Shown here one piece after another: positions 1-5,551 of a stretch of DNA of 10,700 nt. The notes beneath the pieces were generated by a model, which saw nothing but the letters and a program-made list of their open reading frames with translations, searched no databases and was not told the DNA's origin. The first letter of the stretch is position 1. Every line of letters starts with the position of its first letter. The position numbers and the translations under genes were made by a program. The stretch comes from Actinomycetes bacterium (lineage in GTDB: Bacteria > Actinomycetota > Acidimicrobiia > Acidimicrobiales > UBA8190): the NCBI GenBank assembly GCA_021798135.1, contig JAJZYI010000101.1, positions 1 to 10,700 of the forward strand, written 5' to 3'.

Positions 1-636
1 CACCCGCTCGCCGGGCAGGCCCATGAGCTCGCCGACCACGGCGCCGTCGAGCCGGCCGGCCGCCCGCAGGCGCTCGGCCAGGGCCGGGAGGTGCCGGCCG
101 CCCTTGTATACGACGACCGCCGCCTCGGGGTCGGCGAGCGGCACGTCGATGGCGCTCGGCCCGGCCACCGCACTGACCAGATGCAGCCGCTCCAGCCCGT
201 CGACCAGCACCGTGCCGCTTCGCGCCGCCAGGTCCTGGAAGGCGCAGATCCCGGGCACCGTCTCCACCGGCGTCCCGGAGCGCCGTTCGAGCACCCGGTC
301 GGCCAGGTGGTGGAACGTGCTGTACACGTTCGGGTCGCCGAGGGTCACGAACGCCACGCGCTCACCGGCCTCCAGGCATGCAACGACCCGGTCGGCCGCC
401 CGGTCGTGGGCGGCACGCCGGGCGGCGTCGTCCTCCACGATGGCGAACACCATGCGCTCCACAACGACGTCGGGGGCCGCCTGCCGGACGATCGACTCGG
501 CCCGACCCACGGCGTCGACCGCCATTGTCGGGCCGAAGACGCGGTCGGCGCCGCGCAGCTCGGCCAGCGCCTTGAGGGTGAGCAAGCCGGGATCGCCCGG
601 ACCTACGCCGACGCCGATCAGGGCCGGGCCCATCAT
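1..636 (-). CDS. cobI: Precorrin-2 C20-methyltransferase (CobI/CbiL), C-terminus beyond the window
   Basis: Transfers a methyl group from S-adenosylmethionine to C20 of precorrin-2, giving precorrin-3 in the cytosolic corrin pathway. The frame is open for 212 residues to the left edge; the family is usually about 230-250 residues, so some 20-40 are missing. Visible motifs of the tetrapyrrole methylase fold are the N-terminal glycine-rich loop GVGVGPGDP (residues 8-16), the subfamily-typical TLGDPNVYSTF (98-108) and ETVPGICAFQ (125-134). The TLGDP-x-VYST form points to CobI rather than CobJ, CobM or CobF. Two ATG codons lie in tandem at 636 and 633; GGGAG upstream is 4 bases from the first and 7 from the second, so 633 may be the real start. 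The gene lies directly downstream of a minus-strand cobalamin riboswitch and is presumably repressed by AdoCbl. The family call is secure; the exact start is not. Confidence 0.95.
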   Translation of the reverse strand, partial: MMGPALIGVGVGPGDPGLLTLKALAELRGADRVFGPTMAVDAVGRAESIVRQAAPDVVVERMVFAIVEDDAARRAAHDRAADRVVACLEAGERVAFVTLGDPNVYSTFHHLADRVLERRSGTPVETVPGICAFQDLAARSGTVLVDGLERLHLVSAVAGPSAIDVPLADPEAAVVVYKGGRHLPALAERLRAAGRLDGAVVGELMGLPGERV

Positions 637-664
637 CCATCTCCCGTGGAACGAGGCAGTTCGC

Positions 665-815
665 CGCTGCAGCCGGTCTCCTGGCTCCCGGATCGCCGCT
701 CACCCCGCCTTCCCGGGCCTCCCGGCCCAGTGGCATCGTGGGGCTCGCTCCCCGGTCACAGTGGCGGGACCGCGCCGGACTCGCACCGGCTTCCCGAGCA
801 CTGCAGCGTGCCAAC
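665..815 (-). promoter_or_regulatory. Cobalamin (AdoCbl) riboswitch upstream of cobI
   Basis: Read on the minus strand, this stretch carries the conserved elements of the cobalamin riboswitch in order: GGGAA (795-791), GGTGCGAGTCC, GTCCCGCCACTGTGA, then GCCACTGG, GGGAAGG, and the B12 box AGCCAGGAGACC (about 686-675). A possible closing stem pairs CGCTGCAG (808-801) with CTGCAGCG (672-665), eight perfect pairs. The cobI start lies about 30 bases beyond the 3' end, which leaves room for control of ribosome access; I see no U-tract terminator and no obvious anti-Shine-Dalgarno strand in that gap. AdoCbl binding is expected to lower cobI expression. Assignment as a riboswitch is based on directly visible motifs; the mode of control is inference. 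Confidence 0.93.
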
Positions 816-819
816 TGTA
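814..819 (-). promoter_or_regulatory. Possible -10 element for the cobI riboswitch transcript
   Basis: TACAGT on the minus strand fits the TAnnnT pattern of a housekeeping -10 box. A start about 7 bases downstream would begin the RNA at about 807, right at the proposed closing stem of the riboswitch. The same hexamer precedes the plus-strand riboswitch at a similar distance. No -35 match is visible, so this is tentative. Confidence 0.27.
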
Positions 820-861
820 GCGCAGCTGCCTGGCCCGCCCCCGGCCCGTTCCGGTTCGCTG

Positions 862-914
862 CCGGCCCACCGGTTGGGCCGGTGCGGTGGCCGGCGGGCA
901 GCGGGGGCCACCGC
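862..914 (-). terminator. Two GC-rich hairpins after cobO, possible terminator
   Basis: Just beyond the cobO stop codon, in the cobO direction, lie two perfect inverted repeats. The first pairs 906-914 with 884-892 (nine base pairs, 13-base loop). The second pairs 875-882 with 862-869 (eight base pairs, 5-base loop). Neither is followed by a T-run on the minus strand, so this is not a classical intrinsic terminator; many actinobacterial terminators lack the T-run. Their position between the cobO stop and the cobI riboswitch suggests they separate the two transcripts. Short hairpins are common by chance at this GC content, hence the low confidence. Confidence 0.38.
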
Positions 915-926
915 CGGGAGGGGCGG

Positions 927-1451
927 TCAGTACTCGATCCCCTTGATGGCGCGGACTCCCTGGTCGAAGGCGTGCTTGACCTTGCGCATCTCGGTGACCG
1001 TGTCGGCGATGGCCACGAGCTCGTCGGGCGCGCCGCGGCCGGTCACGACGACGTTGGTGTGCGGCGCGCGGTCGCGCAGGCCCGCCACGATCTCCTCCAC
1101 CGGGACCCAACCGTACGTGGCCGCGTAGGTCAGCTCGTCGAGGACGAGCAGCTGGTACTCCCCCGACGCCAGCTTCTGCCGGGCGAGCTCCCAGGCGTGC
1201 CGACCCTTGGCGGCGGTCTCGTCGAGGTCGGTCGACTCCCAGGTGAACCCGTCGCCGAGGGTGTGCCACTCGACGCCGAGATGGTCGGCCAGCTTCCGCT
1301 CACCCGTGCGCCACTTGCCGCCCTTCACGAACTGGACGACAGCGACGTTCCACCCCCGGGCCCACCCCCTTGCCATCACGCCGAAGGCAGCCGAAGACTT
1401 CCCCTTGCCGGTGCCGGTGTTGACCAGGACGATGGACCGAGCTCGCGCCAT
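927..1451 (-). CDS. cobO: Cob(I)yrinic acid a,c-diamide adenosyltransferase (CobO/BtuR type)
   Basis: Transfers the 5'-deoxyadenosyl group of ATP to reduced cobalt in corrinoids, both in de novo synthesis and in salvage of imported corrinoids; cytosolic. The protein is complete at 174 residues, within the usual range for CobO/BtuR/CobA(Salmonella). The modified P-loop GTGKGKSSA spans residues 13-21, followed by QFVKG (40-44), GDGFTW (66-71), the Walker-B-like LLVLDEL (101-107), TGRGAP (137-142) and a conserved C-terminal block TEMRKVKH to GIEY (153-174). The ATG at 1451 is the only sensible start; the upstream GGGG sits only 3 bases away, and a likely promoter -10 lies 9-15 bases upstream, so the mRNA may be leaderless or nearly so. 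Unlike cobI and the divergent operon, it has no riboswitch of its own. Confidence 0.97.
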   Translation of the reverse strand: MARARSIVLVNTGTGKGKSSAAFGVMARGWARGWNVAVVQFVKGGKWRTGERKLADHLGVEWHTLGDGFTWESTDLDETAAKGRHAWELARQKLASGEYQLLVLDELTYAATYGWVPVEEIVAGLRDRAPHTNVVVTGRGAPDELVAIADTVTEMRKVKHAFDQGVRAIKGIEY

Positions 1452-1460
1452 GGTCCCCGC

Positions 1461-1489
1461 ACGGTAGTGACTCGGGCCGGCCGCGGCAA
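1461..1489 (-). promoter_or_regulatory. Probable housekeeping promoter of cobO
   Basis: On the minus strand TTGCCG (1489-1484) and TACCGT (1466-1461) are separated by exactly 17 bases, a good -35/-10 pair for a GC-rich genome (4 of 6 and 3 of 6 consensus matches, with the key T, A and final T of the -10 kept). Initiation about 7 bases downstream would fall at about 1454, two or three bases before the cobO ATG at 1451. This implies a leaderless or near-leaderless message. Seen by eye only. Confidence 0.45.
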
Positions 1490-1517
1490 GGGTCCGGGAG
1501 GCCCGCCGGTCCGGGTG

Positions 1518-1542
1518 GGTGCCGGGCTAGGCGCCCGGCACC
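1518..1542. repeat. Perfect 10-bp inverted repeat in the divergent control region
   Basis: GGTGCCGGGC (1518-1527) and its exact complement GCCCGGCACC (1533-1542) flank the 5-base spacer TAGGC. It lies between the cobO -35 box (1484-1489) and the possible -10 of the right operon (1554-1559), overlapping where a -35 for that operon would be. It could be an operator for a DNA-binding protein or, if transcribed, a stable hairpin ahead of the riboswitch. Nothing identifies the binding protein. Confidence 0.6.
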
Positions 1543-1550
1543 GGATCACG

Positions 1551-1706
1551 CGGTACAGTGCGTGCCGTAGCGCAGGGAACCCGGTGCGAGTCCGGGGCTG
1601 TCCCGCAACTGTGACCGGGGAGCGAACCCCACCGATGGCCACGGCCCGATGTCGGGCGGGAAGGCCGGGGAGAGCGACGATCCGGGAGCCAGGAGACCTG
1701 CCTGCC
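1551..1706 (+). promoter_or_regulatory. Cobalamin (AdoCbl) riboswitch upstream of the cbiZ operon
   Basis: The conserved elements appear in order on the plus strand: GGGAA (1575-1579), CCGGTGCGAGTCCGG, GTCCCGCAACTGTGA (about 1600-1613), a GGCCAC block, GGGAAGG, and the B12 box AGCCAGGAGACCTGCC (1687-1702). It closely matches the minus-strand riboswitch at 665-815. A short closing stem GCAGG (1572-1576) with CCTGC (1701-1705) is possible; the exact 5' boundary is uncertain. About 30 bases separate the B12 box from the preferred cbiZ start at 1738, so control is probably by ribosome access. It should repress the whole right-hand operon when AdoCbl is plentiful. Confidence 0.94.
1554..1559 (+). 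promoter_or_regulatory. Possible -10 element of the cbiZ operon
   Basis: TACAGT matches four of six bases of TATAAT, and the same hexamer precedes the other riboswitch. It would start the RNA at about 1566, just before the conserved riboswitch core. No convincing -35 is present; the inverted repeat at 1518-1542 occupies that region. Alternatively the hexamer belongs to the riboswitch 5' strand. Confidence 0.27.
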
Positions 1707-1727
1707 CGAGAGTGTGCTCGGCACCGC

Positions 1728-1732
1728 GAGGA
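1728..1732 (+). promoter_or_regulatory. Ribosome binding site that decides the cbiZ start
   Basis: GAGGA lies five bases before the GTG at 1738, whereas the in-frame GTG at 1714 has no usable Shine-Dalgarno sequence and sits only 11 bases after the B12 box. The CGAG at 1727-1730, overlapping this site, can pair with CTCG at 1717-1720, so the site could be hidden in a hairpin. Confidence 0.5.
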
Positions 1733-1737
1733 CGACC

Positions 1738-2361
1738 GTGTTGTTCGACATCCGCTGGCGGCGCGAAGCCGGCAGGAACATGCCCGTGCTGGTGTGGCAG
1801 TGGCCCGCGCCCATGAGAACCATCGCCAGCGGCCCCCACAATGGCGGGATCGGGCTGCGCCGTTGGGTGATCAACGCCCAGGTCCCGCCGGCGTATGCCC
1901 GCCGGGACCCCGACCACCACCTGTCCAAGCTGGGCGTGTCGCTCGGGCTACCGGGACGGGGTGTCGGGATGCTCACCGCGGCGGCCGTCGAGCACTTCCG
2001 CTCCGCCGCCGAAAGCGGAGCGGAAGTGGTCGCCACCGTTGGTCTCGGCCGGCCGATCCTCGCCGCCGCGCCCGACGCCCGGGGCCCGGCCCCCCTCGCC
2101 GGGACCATCAACATTGTGGCCCTCGTGCCCGAGCGCCTGTCCGATGCCGCGCTCGTGAACGCGGTGATGACCGTGACCGAAGCGAAGGTGCAGGCGCTGC
2201 GCGATGCCGGTGTCCCGGGCACGGGCACCGCCACCGACGCCGTGTGCCTCGTCTGCCCGGATGACGGACCCACCGCCGACTACGCCGGTCCCCGCTCACG
2301 GTGGGGCTCCAGGCTGGCCCGGGCGGTGCACCGTGCCGTCCTCACCGGGGTGACGCCGTGA
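1738..2361 (+). CDS. cbiZ: Adenosylcobinamide amidohydrolase (CbiZ)
   Basis: Cleaves the aminopropanol side chain from adenosylcobinamide, yielding adenosylcobyric acid that can re-enter synthesis; some bacterial CbiZ proteins also act on pseudocobalamin for remodelling. The 207-residue protein shows the CbiZ family blocks: INAQVP (45-50), GVGMLTAA (75-82), VATVGL (98-103), GTINIVALVP (122-131), VTEAKVQAL (146-154), GTATDAVC (163-170) and GPRSRWGSR with ARAVH near the C-terminus. These resemble actinobacterial CbiZ from end to end. GTG 1738 is chosen because GAGGA precedes it and the N-terminus then matches the family; GTG 1714 would add eight residues. First gene after the plus-strand riboswitch; its stop overlaps the cobU start (GTGA). 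The family is secure; whether it prefers cobinamide or complete corrinoids cannot be told. Confidence 0.9.
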   Translation: MLFDIRWRREAGRNMPVLVWQWPAPMRTIASGPHNGGIGLRRWVINAQVPPAYARRDPDHHLSKLGVSLGLPGRGVGMLTAAAVEHFRSAAESGAEVVATVGLGRPILAAAPDARGPAPLAGTINIVALVPERLSDAALVNAVMTVTEAKVQALRDAGVPGTGTATDAVCLVCPDDGPTADYAGPRSRWGSRLARAVHRAVLTGVTP

Positions 2362-2894
2362 TCACGCTGGTGCTCGGTGGGACGCGCTCGGGGAAGTCGG
2401 CGGTGGCCGAACGGCTCGTCGCTGGGGTCGCCGGCCCCGTCACCTACGTGGCGACCGGCACCGAGACCGACGCCGACATGGCGGCTCGCATCGCCGCGCA
2501 CCGCGCCCGCCGGCCCGCCGGCTGGGCGACGGTGGAATGCGGCGCCGAGCTGGTCGGCGCGCTGCGCGCCGTGGTCGGCACGGCGCTGGTCGACGCGCTG
2601 GGGACGTGGCTGGCTGCGGTGCCGGCCTTCGCGGTCGACACGGCTGGGCTCTGCCAGGCGCTCCTGGCTCGGCATGGTGACACGGTCGTCGTGTCGGAGG
2701 AGGTCGGCATGGGCGTCCACCCGGCCTCCGTGGTCGGCCGCCAGTTCCGCGACGCGCTGGGCGAGCTCAACCAGGCGGTCGCCGCCGTCGCCGACCGCAC
2801 GCTGCTGGTCGTGGCAGGTCAGGTGCTGTTGGCGGGTCCCGCCTCCCCGGCGCGCGGGGCGGCCGGCTCCGCTGGTCGGTGGGCCGGTGCGTAG
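2358..2894 (+). CDS. cobU: Bifunctional adenosylcobinamide kinase / adenosylcobinamide-phosphate guanylyltransferase (CobU/CobP)
   Basis: Phosphorylates adenosylcobinamide and then transfers GMP to give adenosylcobinamide-GDP, the activated substrate of CobS. The 178-residue protein is of normal length. The P-loop GGTRSGKS spans residues 7-14; YVATG follows at 30-34. His48 in the HRARRP motif (48-53) matches the guanylylated histidine of Salmonella CobU. LVDALGTWL (77-85) and VVSEEVGMGVHP (111-122) are further family blocks. The GTG start at 2358 shares four bases with the cbiZ stop and is preceded by a fair ribosome site (GGGGTGA, 2347-2353). The end overlaps cobS by eight bases. The frame also extends further upstream, but the protein match begins exactly at this GTG. 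Confidence 0.96.
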   Translation: MITLVLGGTRSGKSAVAERLVAGVAGPVTYVATGTETDADMAARIAAHRARRPAGWATVECGAELVGALRAVVGTALVDALGTWLAAVPAFAVDTAGLCQALLARHGDTVVVSEEVGMGVHPASVVGRQFRDALGELNQAVAAVADRTLLVVAGQVLLAGPASPARGAAGSAGRWAGA

Positions 2895-3618
2895 CGCCCT
2901 GTCGTTCCTGACAGCCGTCGGCGGCGCTCGCACCCCCACGCCCGGAGCCCTGGCGTGGTTCGGGCCGGTTGGTGCCGCCATGGGCCTGCTGCTCGGCGGG
3001 GTGTGGTGGGGGGCCGGCCGCCTGTGGCCCGCGGCGGTGGCTGCCGCCGTCGTCGTCGCCGCCGACCTCGCCGCCACCGGCCTCCTCCACCTCGACGGGT
3101 TGGTGGACGCCGCCGACGGCCTGCTGCCGCACCTCGACCGGGACCGGCGGCTCACCGTCATGCAGCAGCCGGACGCCGGAGCGTTCGGGGTCGGCGTCGC
3201 CGGCGGCGTCCTCCTCCTCCGGTGGGCGGCGCTCGCGTCGGTCCGCCCCGCTCCGCTGCTGCTCGCCGCCCTGTGGTGCCTGTCGCGCGCGGCGATGGCC
3301 GCCACCGCTGCGGTCGTCCCCTACGCCCGTGCCGACGGCGGACTGGCGACCGCCTTCGGCGCGGGCGGCGCCCGTCTCCCGCACGCCCGACGCGGTGCCC
3401 TCGCCCGGCTGGTCGCCACCGTCGCTGCTGCTGCCGGACTGGCCGCCCTGTGGCGCGTGCCGGCAGGGCCGGTGGCCGTCGCGGTCTCGGCCGGCGCGTT
3501 CGCCGCCGTGGTCGCCCTGGCCCGACGACGCCTCGGCGGTTTCACGGGCGACATCCTCGGCGCCGCCGGCATGGTCGCCGAGAGCGCCGGCCTGCTGGTC
3601 GCGGCGGCCCGGTGGTGA
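2887..3618 (+). CDS. cobS: Adenosylcobinamide-GDP ribazoletransferase (cobalamin synthase, CobS/CobV)
   Basis: Membrane enzyme that joins adenosylcobinamide-GDP to alpha-ribazole or its phosphate, the last assembly step. This is the ribazoletransferase CobS, not the cobaltochelatase subunit of the same name. The 243-residue protein has several long hydrophobic stretches (about 28-45, 49-67, 102-117, 122-145, 168-188, 195-211 and 222-242), in line with a polytopic membrane protein. The metal-binding HLDGLVDAADGL spans 68-79, and GGFTGDILGA (217-226) is the conserved C-terminal block. The usual MRDSRIGTFG segment appears in variant form around residues 92-102. Start is GTG 2887, eight bases inside cobU; the following cobD start overlaps the stop (GTGA, 3615-3618). 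Confidence 0.95.
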   Translation: MRSALSFLTAVGGARTPTPGALAWFGPVGAAMGLLLGGVWWGAGRLWPAAVAAAVVVAADLAATGLLHLDGLVDAADGLLPHLDRDRRLTVMQQPDAGAFGVGVAGGVLLLRWAALASVRPAPLLLAALWCLSRAAMAATAAVVPYARADGGLATAFGAGGARLPHARRGALARLVATVAAAAGLAALWRVPAGPVAVAVSAGAFAAVVALARRRLGGFTGDILGAAGMVAESAGLLVAAARW

Positions 3619-4568
3619 GGAGCGTGCCCGACCGCACACCGGCCCGCCGTCACGCCCCCGATCGGGGCCGTGACCGGCGCGGCCTGCGGCACCGCGCCGT
3701 CGCCGCGGCGGCAGGCGTGCTAGCGGACCTCGTCGCCGGCGAGCCACCGGTGCGGCCCCACCCGGTCGCAGCGTTCGGCGCGCTCATGCGCACGATCGAG
3801 GGCGCCGCCTACCGTGACAGCCGGCGTGCCGGTGCGGCCCATGCCGCGGTCGGCCTCGCTCTGGGCGCCGCAGCAGGCGCGGCAGTCGGCTCCACGGCTG
3901 CAGCAACCTACCTGGCGGTGGCCGGCAGGGCGCTCCGCCAGGTGGCCACTGACGTGGGCGGGGCCCTGGACCGCGGCGACCTGGACCGGGCCCGACAGCT
4001 GCTGCCGGCCCTGGTGGGCCGCGACTGCGCCGGCCTCGGCGTCGCCGAGGTCGCCCGTGCTGTGGTCGAGTCGGTGGCCGAGAACACGGTCGACGCCGTG
4101 GTCGCGCCGGCGCTGTGGGGTGCTGTCGCGGGAGCGCCCGGCGCGTTCGGCTACCGCGCCGTCAACACCATGGACGCCACGGTCGGCCACCGCGGCGATC
4201 GCTACGGGCGGTACGGCTGGGCCAGCGCCCGGCTCGACGACGCCGCCAATCTGCTGCCGGCACGCTGCACCGCCGTGCTCGTCGCTGCGGTCCGGCCGGC
4301 GGCTGCGCCGGAGGTGTGGCGCGCCGTGCGGCACGACGCGCCGGCACACCCGTCACCCAACAGCGGTGTGGCCGAAGCGGCGTTCGCCGCCGCGCTGGGG
4401 CTCCGCCTCGGCGGTGCCAACCGGTATGGCGACCGGCTCGAGCACCGACCGCCGCTGGGCAGCGGCCGGGCAGCCGCCCCTGGCGACATCGCGAGGGCCT
4501 GCCGGCTCTCCCTCGACGTCGCGGTGGCCCTGGCTGGCGCGTTGGCCTTCGCAGGCGTGCTCGGATGA
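3615..4568 (+). CDS. cobD: Adenosylcobinamide-phosphate synthase (CobD/CbiB)
   Basis: Attaches the aminopropanol arm (or its phosphate, made by CobC) to adenosylcobyric acid through an amide bond; a membrane protein. From GTG 3615 it has 317 residues, the usual size. Family blocks are EPPVRPHPV (43-51), ENTVDAVVAPALWG (156-169), then NTMDATVGHR (184-193) followed by a GDRYGRYGW and DDAANLLPAR block. The first 27 residues are very basic and align poorly with the family. In-frame GTG codons at 3612, 3615, 3624 and 3717 are alternatives, and only 3615 gives the GTGA overlap seen at other junctions; AGGAG at 3618-3622 is too close to serve 3624. Start uncertain, function secure. The stop overlaps the cobC start as ATGA. 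Confidence 0.94.
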   Translation: MRSVPDRTPARRHAPDRGRDRRGLRHRAVAAAAGVLADLVAGEPPVRPHPVAAFGALMRTIEGAAYRDSRRAGAAHAAVGLALGAAAGAAVGSTAAATYLAVAGRALRQVATDVGGALDRGDLDRARQLLPALVGRDCAGLGVAEVARAVVESVAENTVDAVVAPALWGAVAGAPGAFGYRAVNTMDATVGHRGDRYGRYGWASARLDDAANLLPARCTAVLVAAVRPAAAPEVWRAVRHDAPAHPSPNSGVAEAAFAAALGLRLGGANRYGDRLEHRPPLGSGRAAAPGDIARACRLSLDVAVALAGALAFAGVLG

Positions 4569-5551
4569 TGGTGCCCGCCACCTCCACCGGAGCACACCCC
4601 GGGTCGGCCCTGCCACCACCTGGCCGTCGTGGCAGCGCGCCAGCCCCGTCGCCTGGCCGTCGCGGGAGCGTGCCAGCCCCGTCGCGGCACGGCGGCGACG
4701 GCCCAGCCGTGGCGGCCGCGCTCGGCATCGACCCGGCCAGGGTGCTGGACCTGTCGGCCTCACTGAACCCGCTGGCGCCCGACGTCGCCGCCGTCGCCGG
4801 CCGGCACCTCGGAACCCTGCGGTGCTACCCGGATCCAGCAGCCGCCACGGCGGCGCTCGCCGACGCCATGGGGGTCGACCGCCAGTGCCTGCTGCTCACC
4901 AACGGCGGGTCGGAGGCGATCACCCTGGTCGCCGGCGAGCTCGGCGGGCATGTCGACGAGCCGGAGTTCTCGCTCCACCCGCGGGAGGGCGGGCCGCGAT
5001 GGCGTTCGAACCCGCACAACCCGACCGGCCGCCTGGCCCCGGCCGACGAGCGCGCCGACGTGTGGGACGAGGCGTTCTACCCGCTGGCCACGGGGAGCTG
5101 GACCCGAGGGGACCCCGGTTCGGTAGTGGTCGGCTCGCTGACGAAGCTCTTCGCCTGCCCCGGGCTCCGGCTCGGCTACGTGGTCGCCCCTCCGGAGCTG
5201 CTCGACCGGCTGCGACGGCGGCAGCCGGCCTGGGCGGTGTCGACCCTGGCCGTGGCGGCCCTGCCCGACCTGCTCGAGACCGCCGACCTCACCGGCTGGT
5301 CGGTGGGGATCGCCGAGCTTCGGTCCGATCTGGTCGCCCTGCTCGACACGCACGGGCTGGCTCCCCTGGCCTCCGAGGCTCCGTTCGTCCTGTGCCGCCA
5401 GGCCCGCGGCCTGCGTAGCCGCCTCGCGCCCCACGGCGTGGTCGTGCGTGACGCCTCGTCGTTCGGCCTGCCCCACCACGCCCGGGTCGCCGTGCCCGAC
5501 CGGGCCGGCCTGGCACGCCTGCAGGACGCGCTTGAGAGGAGCGCGCCGTGA
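4565..5551 (+). CDS. cobC: CobC-type PLP enzyme, probable L-threonine-O-3-phosphate decarboxylase
   Basis: Fold-type I aminotransferase-like enzyme expected to decarboxylate threonine phosphate to (R)-1-amino-2-propanol phosphate for CobD. In its 328 residues the body runs from RHGGDG (41-46): LDLSASLNP (61-69), TNGGSEA (112-118), NPHNPTG (149-155), DEAFYP (168-173) and SLTKLFACPGLRLGY (191-205), with Lys194 as the PLP lysine. Arg307 near the end may bind the substrate carboxylate. The segment between the TNGG and NPHNPTG motifs is very short, giving a compact enzyme. Residues 1-40 are low-complexity Pro/Arg/Gly/Ser and include an 11-residue tandem repeat. The start at 4565 overlaps the cobD stop; a second ATG follows at 4568. 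A histidinol-phosphate-aminotransferase-like activity cannot be excluded from motifs, but the neighbours strongly favour CobC. Confidence 0.9.
   Translation: MMVPATSTGAHPGSALPPPGRRGSAPAPSPGRRGSVPAPSRHGGDGPAVAAALGIDPARVLDLSASLNPLAPDVAAVAGRHLGTLRCYPDPAAATAALADAMGVDRQCLLLTNGGSEAITLVAGELGGHVDEPEFSLHPREGGPRWRSNPHNPTGRLAPADERADVWDEAFYPLATGSWTRGDPGSVVVGSLTKLFACPGLRLGYVVAPPELLDRLRRRQPAWAVSTLAVAALPDLLETADLTGWSVGIAELRSDLVALLDTHGLAPLASEAPFVLCRQARGLRSRLAPHGVVVRDASSFGLPHHARVAVPDRAGLARLQDALERSAP
4619..4684 (+). repeat. 33-bp tandem duplication within the 5' end of cobC
   Basis: Two adjacent 33-base units (4619-4651 and 4652-4684) agree at 30 of 33 positions. They keep the reading frame and encode PGRRGSAPAPS followed by PGRRGSVPAPS. 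Two of the three differences are synonymous or nearly so at the protein level: only one residue differs (Ala versus Val). The repeat lies before the conserved enzyme body. Confidence 0.9.

Noticed and set aside
362..814. Minus-strand open frame of 150 codons covering the riboswitch and part of cobI.
   Set aside because: Its frame differs from cobI and it includes the riboswitch; the Arg/Gly-rich sequence is a frame shadow.
91..1128. Plus-strand open frame of 345 codons antisense to cobI and cobO.
   Set aside because: Shadow of two well-supported minus-strand genes; no family features.
1714..1716. GTG at 1714 as the cbiZ start.
   Set aside because: It lacks a ribosome site and lies next to the B12 box; GTG 1738 has GAGGA at five bases and matches the family N-terminus better. 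Kept only as an alternative.
738..2264. Plus-strand open frame of 508 codons running through both riboswitches and antisense to cobO.
   Set aside because: It crosses cobO, both riboswitches and cbiZ in the wrong frame; the Arg/Pro/Gly-rich translation resembles no protein.
2280..3305. Minus-strand frame opposite cobU and cobS.
   Set aside because: Both plus-strand genes are fully recognisable, and the antisense translation is low-complexity.
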